In this document: positions 44,090 through 64,000 of the stretch, piece by piece | Numbering within the stretch: the stretch's first letter is position 1 | Layout of the letters: each line of letters starts with the position of its first letter | Assembly (NCBI RefSeq): GCF_043944905.1 | Contig: NZ_JBIMSN010000057.1 | Coordinates: forward strand, 1 to 64,000 | DNA: 64,000 nt | From: Antrihabitans spumae | Lineage (GTDB): Bacteria; Actinomycetota; Actinomycetes; Mycobacteriales; Mycobacteriaceae | Direction: 5' to 3' | Translations under genes and position numbers: made by a program | Notes under the pieces: generated by a model | What the model saw: only the letters and a program-made list of their open reading frames with translations | What the model was told of the DNA's origin: nothing | Database searches by the model: none

Positions 44090-45358
44090 ATGGACCTCGA
44101 CCTGCCAAGCGACCTCCTCGCCTATCTCGCCGAGCTGGACGACTTCATCGAGCGCGAGATCGTTCCGCTCGAACAATCCGACGACAACATGCGCTTCTTC
44201 GACCACCGTCGCGAGGATTCCCGAACCGACTGGGAGCGAGGCGGTTTGCCAACAGTCGAGTGGGAGGCGTTGCTCGCGGAAGCTCGCAGGCGCGCCGACG
44301 CCGCCGGACACTACCGCTATCCGTTTCCGGCCGAGTTCGGCGGCAGAGACGGAACGAACCTCGACATGGCTGTTATCCGTGAGCATCTCGCCCGGCGGGG
44401 TCTCGGGTTGCACTGCGACCTGCAGAACGAGCATGCAATCGTGGGCAACAACGTCGGACTGCTGCTGATGCTCGAATACGGTTCCGCGCAGCAGAAGTCC
44501 GAGTGGATCGACCGACTGGCCTCCGGCACCGCCGGTTTCGCGTTCGGGATCACCGAACCCGAACACGGTTCCGATGCGACACACATGGAGACCAACGCGA
44601 TTCGCGACGGTGACGAGTGGATCATCAACGGCGAGAAGACCTGGAATACGGGCGTGCACGTCGCTGCCGCAGACCTTGTCTTCGCGCGAACGAGTGGCCG
44701 ACCGGGCGATGCGGTCGGCATCACGGCTTTTCTGGTTCCGATGACGACGCCTGGCTTCGTGGTCGAGGAATACCTGTGGACGTTCAACATGCCCACCGAC
44801 CATGCTCGGGTCTCCCTCACAGACGTGCGAGTGCCGCACGACGCGATCTTCGGCGGCGAGGGACACGGACTTGCCGTCGTGCAGCATTTCTTCAACGAGA
44901 ACCGCATACGTCAAGCTGCGTCCAGTCTCGGAGCGGCCGAGTACTGCATCGACCAGTCGATCGAATACGCCAAGCAACGCAAGCCGTTCGGCAAACCACT
45001 TGCCGCAAACCAGGCGATCCAGTTCCCGATCGTCGAGCTGCGAACCCAGTGCGAGATGCTGCGCACCCTGATCCACAAAACGGCATGGCTGATGGATCGT
45101 GACGGTCCGTTCTCGCAGTCGGCGCAGGTGTCGATGTGCAATTTCTGGTCGAACCGGTTGTGCTGCGAGGCGGCCGATCGTGCCATGCAGATTCACGGGG
45201 GACTCGGCTACTCGCGCCACAAACCGTTCGAGCACATCTATCGACACCATCGCCGATACCGCATCACCGAGGGCGCCGAGGAAATTCAGATGCGGCGCAT
45301 TGCAGGCTATTTGTTCGGGTTTATGCCCTCGGGAGCGCCGAAAGGTGTCGACCGTTGA
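44090..45358 (+). CDS. Acyl-CoA dehydrogenase, LvaC/ACAD10-11-like
   Basis: A 422-residue flavoprotein of the acyl-CoA dehydrogenase family. FAD/substrate regions FGITEPEHGSDATHMET and NGEKTWNTGVHVAA, the helix bundle RQAASSLGAAEYCIDQ, and the C-terminal QIHGGLGYSRHKPFEHIYRHHRRYRITEGAEEIQ are typical. In LvaC and the ACAD10/11 systems such an enzyme removes phosphate from a 4-phosphoacyl-CoA and yields a 2-enoyl-CoA that enters beta-oxidation. It lies 16 bp after the kinase and ends the operon. Confidence 0.85.
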   Translation: MDLDLPSDLLAYLAELDDFIEREIVPLEQSDDNMRFFDHRREDSRTDWERGGLPTVEWEALLAEARRRADAAGHYRYPFPAEFGGRDGTNLDMAVIREHLARRGLGLHCDLQNEHAIVGNNVGLLLMLEYGSAQQKSEWIDRLASGTAGFAFGITEPEHGSDATHMETNAIRDGDEWIINGEKTWNTGVHVAAADLVFARTSGRPGDAVGITAFLVPMTTPGFVVEEYLWTFNMPTDHARVSLTDVRVPHDAIFGGEGHGLAVVQHFFNENRIRQAASSLGAAEYCIDQSIEYAKQRKPFGKPLAANQAIQFPIVELRTQCEMLRTLIHKTAWLMDRDGPFSQSAQVSMCNFWSNRLCCEAADRAMQIHGGLGYSRHKPFEHIYRHHRRYRITEGAEEIQMRRIAGYLFGFMPSGAPKGVDR

Positions 45359-45378
45359 AGGAACTCGAGAAGGCTACA

Positions 45379-45426
45379 AATCGTGAAGACTTGGCCACCC
45401 TCTAGGGGGTGCAACTCTTCACGATT
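45379..45426. terminator. Bidirectional nested hairpin
   Basis: AATCGTGAAGA (45379-45389) pairs perfectly with TCTTCACGATT (45416-45426), and inside it CACCC pairs with GGGTG around a TCTAGG loop. It lies between the convergent acyl-CoA dehydrogenase and benzoate-transporter genes and can end both transcripts. The remaining 49 bp to the BenE stop show nothing. Confidence 0.8.
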
Positions 45427-45475
45427 CGCGGCGACGCGTTGTCCGTTCTCGATCCGAACTGCTGCACCTGAACGT

Positions 45476-46705
45476 TCACGACCTCGTCAGCAGGGTGGCG
45501 CGGGTGATCAACCCCATCACCAGTGCCCAGAATGCAGAGCCGATACCGGCGATGGTGACGCCCGACGCGGCAATCACGAAGGTGACTGCAGCGGCTTCGC
45601 GGCCTCGCTCGTCGCGCAGACATGCTGCCAACGAGGACGCGAGCACCCCGAGCAGGGCAAGGCCGGCAACGGTTTCCACGATCCCGGTCGGCGCTGCGCC
45701 GACCATCGTGACGAGCGCCGCGGACCCCAGACCGAGGACGAAGTAGGTCAGACCGGCCGAGACGGCGGCAATCCACCGCTTCTTCGGATCGGGGTGTGCG
45801 GCTGGCGCCGCGGCGAGTGCGGCGCTGATGGCCGCAAGATTGACGGCGTGCACGCCAGCAGGCGCGGTGACGGCAGTGCCGATGCCGGTCACCGCCATCG
45901 ACGACCGCCACGGAACGGTATAGCCGTAGGAGGCAAGCACAGCGCTGCCAGGAATGTTCTGCGACGCCATGGTGACGATGTAGAGCGGCAGCGCGATACC
46001 GATCATCGCCTGCCACGTCCACTGCGGTGTCGTGAGGATGATCGAGGGCCCGAGGCGTGATGTGTCGACGTCGGAATCGCCGGTGATGATGCTGATGCCG
46101 ATCACAACCGCGGCGGCGCCGAACGCCGCTGGAACGGCCCACCGGGGTGAGAAGCGCGTAACCAGCAGCCAGACCACAACGACCGGTGCGATGACAGCAG
46201 GATTGTCGGCAAACGCGGTCACCGGTTCGACACACAACGGGAGGATCACCCCGGCGAGCATCGCCTGCGCCAACGACACCGGGATGGACGCGATCAACGA
46301 ACCGAGCTTGGACCAGATTCCGGTCGCCACGATGGCAAGACCGGTGACGACGAACGCGCCGATCGCGGCAGGCCAGCCGCCCGCGACAACGCCCGTCCCG
46401 GCGAGCAGCGCCGCACCCGGTGTCGACCACGCAAGGGTGATCGGCATGCGGTAGCGCCACGCGAGGAACACGATTCCCACTGCCATCACCAGTGACATCG
46501 CGAAGAGGCCTGACGCTGCCTGAGCAGGCGTCGCACCGACCGACCGCAGACCTGCCAGGACCACGGCGAACGAACTGGTGAACCCGACGAGCGCTGTGAC
46601 TACGCCTGCGCTGATCGGCTGAGACCGCTTGATGGTCGACGCAGTGTCATCCCGCAGAGTGTCATCCCGCCCTGTGTCATCCTGCACGAACGACGAGTCT
46701 GCCAC
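45476..46705 (-). CDS. benE: BenE-family benzoate/H+ symporter
   Basis: A 409-residue inner-membrane transporter of the BenE family: ISAGVVTALVGFTSSFAVVL at the N-terminus, ITLAWSTPGAALLAG in the core, and about 11-12 hydrophobic segments. A duplicated DDT(L)RDD motif sits in the hydrophilic N-terminus. BenE proteins import benzoate, and homologues other aromatic or organic acids. It follows the CoA-transferase gene by 6 bp, so they are co-transcribed and may import and activate the same acid. Confidence 0.82.
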   Translation of the reverse strand: MADSSFVQDDTGRDDTLRDDTASTIKRSQPISAGVVTALVGFTSSFAVVLAGLRSVGATPAQAASGLFAMSLVMAVGIVFLAWRYRMPITLAWSTPGAALLAGTGVVAGGWPAAIGAFVVTGLAIVATGIWSKLGSLIASIPVSLAQAMLAGVILPLCVEPVTAFADNPAVIAPVVVVWLLVTRFSPRWAVPAAFGAAAVVIGISIITGDSDVDTSRLGPSIILTTPQWTWQAMIGIALPLYIVTMASQNIPGSAVLASYGYTVPWRSSMAVTGIGTAVTAPAGVHAVNLAAISAALAAAPAAHPDPKKRWIAAVSAGLTYFVLGLGSAALVTMVGAAPTGIVETVAGLALLGVLASSLAACLRDERGREAAAVTFVIAASGVTIAGIGSAFWALVMGLITRATLLTRS

Positions 46706-46711
46706 CCGACC

Positions 46712-47923
46712 TCAGTCCGTCGAAACGGCACCGAAGGCACCGGCACGCGCCGCTTCGTCGATCCGGTTCCGGTCGTAGTGCAGCAACTCGGTGAGCAACT
46801 CCTCGGTGTGCTCGCCGAGAAACGGTGCCCGGCGCACATCGGGGCGCGTCGAACCGACTCGCACCGGTGACGCGATGGTCGACATCGCTCCGAACGTTGG
46901 ATGCTCCGTCTCGACGATCATTCCGCGCGCGACGGTTTGCGGATCCGCCAGCGCCTGTTCGACCGAATTGACCTCGCCGACGGGTACACCCGCATCCCGT
47001 AACAAGGTCAGCCAGTCCGCACGCTGCCGGGTCCGCAAGATCGAGTCGATGATCGTGCTGAGTTCGTTCGCATTTCTATGACGATCGGCGAAGGTTCGGA
47101 ACCTTTCATCGGCTGCCAGTTCCGGACGACCGAGTGCCGCCGCGAGGCGTTGCCAGAATTTGTCTTTCGGACACGCGATGACGAGCCAGCCGTCGGCGGC
47201 TTCGAACGTGCCGAACGGGACGAGCGACGGGTGTGCCGAACGGCTGATGCGTTGCGGTTGGTAGCCCTCGTTGAGGTGCCAGACGCCGAGGTAGCTGAGC
47301 ATGCTGATCGCCGTATCGAAAAGGCTGACGTCGCAGTCCATGCCGACACCGTCGCGCCGGGCAGCAAGCAGACCCGACGTCAGGGCCAACGCAGCGACGT
47401 AGCCCGTCGAGAAATCGACGAGTGAAAGGCCGGACTTCGTCGGCGGTCCGTCCGGTTCGCCCGTCACATCCATCCAGCCGGCCATACCTTGCACGATGTA
47501 GTCGTACCCGGGCTCACGCATCCGTGGTCCACTCATCCCGAAACCCGACAGCGAACAGCAGACGATCGCTGGGTTGAGGTGGGCAACATCGGCGTAGCGC
47601 CTGCCGAGGGCGGCGGGCACGTCGCCGCGCAGGTTCGAGTAGATCGCGTCGGCACCGACGACAAGCTCCGAGAAGACGGCCCTGCCTGCCGGCACGGCCA
47701 GATCGAGTGCGAGCGACTTCTTGTTTCGGTTGAAGCTCTCGAAGTAGAGCGAATCGCCGTCGACGACATAGGGCGGAACTGTTCTCGAGACGTCACCGCC
47801 GGTGTTCGGGTCTTCGATCTTGATTACTTCGGCACCGAGATCAGCGAGATGCAACGAGCCGAACGGTCCGGCGCCGAACTGTTCGATCGCGAGAATCCGG
47901 ACCCCTTCGAGAGGACGTGGCAT
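46712..47923 (-). CDS. CaiB/BaiF-family CoA transferase
   Basis: A 403-residue type III CoA transferase. It starts MPRPLEGVRILAIEQFGAGP, with the characteristic LADLGAEVIKIEDP, NRNKKSLALDL and the Asp of GYDYIVQGMAGWM that forms the acyl-anhydride intermediate. ATG 47923 has GGAAGGAAA upstream. It moves CoA between carboxylic acids; the partner acids are unknown. BenE follows. It is divergent from the giant NRPS, 275 bp apart. Confidence 0.85.
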   Translation of the reverse strand: MPRPLEGVRILAIEQFGAGPFGSLHLADLGAEVIKIEDPNTGGDVSRTVPPYVVDGDSLYFESFNRNKKSLALDLAVPAGRAVFSELVVGADAIYSNLRGDVPAALGRRYADVAHLNPAIVCCSLSGFGMSGPRMREPGYDYIVQGMAGWMDVTGEPDGPPTKSGLSLVDFSTGYVAALALTSGLLAARRDGVGMDCDVSLFDTAISMLSYLGVWHLNEGYQPQRISRSAHPSLVPFGTFEAADGWLVIACPKDKFWQRLAAALGRPELAADERFRTFADRHRNANELSTIIDSILRTRQRADWLTLLRDAGVPVGEVNSVEQALADPQTVARGMIVETEHPTFGAMSTIASPVRVGSTRPDVRRAPFLGEHTEELLTELLHYDRNRIDEAARAGAFGAVSTD

Positions 47924-48043
47924 GTCGCGTTTCCTTCCAATGGTCGTGTGACCAGCATCTTGTGAGATCCTCTGTTCGGCTGACACCGCGCGGCGCTGAT
48001 TGCATGCTCATCGAGTGTGCTGTGACGTACCGGTTGCCGGTCG

Positions 48044-48071
48044 GCCTCGTGTGGTAACCCGCACACGAGGC
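48044..48071. other. 10-bp perfect hairpin in the CoA transferase-NRPS gap
   Basis: GCCTCGTGTG (48044-48053) and CACACGAGGC (48062-48071) enclose an 8-nt loop. It sits in the 275-bp region between divergent genes, about 128 bp upstream of the NRPS start. As no gene ends here, it is more likely regulatory (operator or leader structure) than a terminator. CATACT at 48075-48080 could be a -10 box, with no clear -35. Confidence 0.5.
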
Positions 48072-48198
48072 TGCCATACTCGGTGCCCTGTTCGGTCGTG
48101 GCCGGCGCGTGGCTGATCTTGGTTGGGCAGTAGGCGGGGGGCCTGCTGACCGGCGCGGATCAGGTGTGCGGGTTCGCGACACTGAGAAGAAGTAGGTT

Positions 48199-64000
<15,802 letters not shown>

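Overview
The window is high-G+C actinobacterial DNA, most likely from the Mycobacteriales and probably Nocardiaceae (Rhodococcus or a close relative). The evidence is a DUF5313 protein, an OhrR-type MarR regulator, a fatty acyl-AMP ligase, a PapA-like acyltransferase, heavy ATGA/TGATG start-stop coupling and many GTG starts. No rRNA, tRNA, CRISPR array, insertion sequence or phage gene was seen. The genus is an inference; no marker gene is present.

Region 1 (1-7.7 kb) is uptake and activation of short organic acids. A LytS-like kinase, a LytTR regulator, a small DUF485-like membrane protein and an SSS-family symporter form a tight minus-strand operon. An FHA-HTH regulator lies downstream of it, and a secreted M15 peptidase and propionyl-CoA synthetase (prpE) lie upstream.

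Region 2 (7.7-14.2 kb) is a minus-strand lipid operon: fatty acyl-AMP ligase, stand-alone ACP, KS-AT polyketide synthase, and an ACP fused to a PLP-dependent alpha-oxoamine synthase. Its logic parallels the PigI/PigG/PigJ/PigH route of prodigiosin biosynthesis, but with a fatty acid as starter. It may make an alkyl aminoketone or an alkyl hydroxypyrrole. This is the best candidate for an undescribed system.

Region 3 (14.2-18.8 kb) holds ordinary genes: DUF417, an SMP-30-type protein, a small hypothetical, DUF5313 with ohrR, and a PBP4-type lipoprotein.

Region 4 (19.1-38.4 kb) is a plus-strand biosynthetic operon. It encodes a 4564-residue PKS-NRPS (KS-AT-DH-ER-KR-ACP-C-A-PCP-C-A-PCP-TE; methylmalonyl AT, serine-type first A domain), a PapA-like acyltransferase fused to an SDR, an MFS exporter, an FAD monooxygenase and a SnoaL-like protein.

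Region 5 (39.4-45.4 kb) is a catabolic operon starting at a perfect palindrome. Its DUF6285 - APH kinase - acyl-CoA dehydrogenase trio matches LvaB-LvaA-LvaC, the 4-hydroxyacyl-CoA phosphorylation and elimination module. A secreted SMP-30 protein in it could be a lactonase. A benzoate-type transporter and a CoA transferase lie convergent to it.

Region 6 (48.2-64 kb) is the first 5267 codons of a giant NRPS that runs off the window: A-T-E, then (C-A-T-E) twice, then C-A-T. The first epimerase looks dead, and A domains 1/3 and 2/4 form two near-identical pairs.

Three genes (FHA-HTH, KS-AT/ACP-AOS, LvaA-like kinase) are interrupted by apparent single-base frame breaks and a fourth is suspected. 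Either the sequence has indel errors or several pathways are decaying; raw reads would decide.
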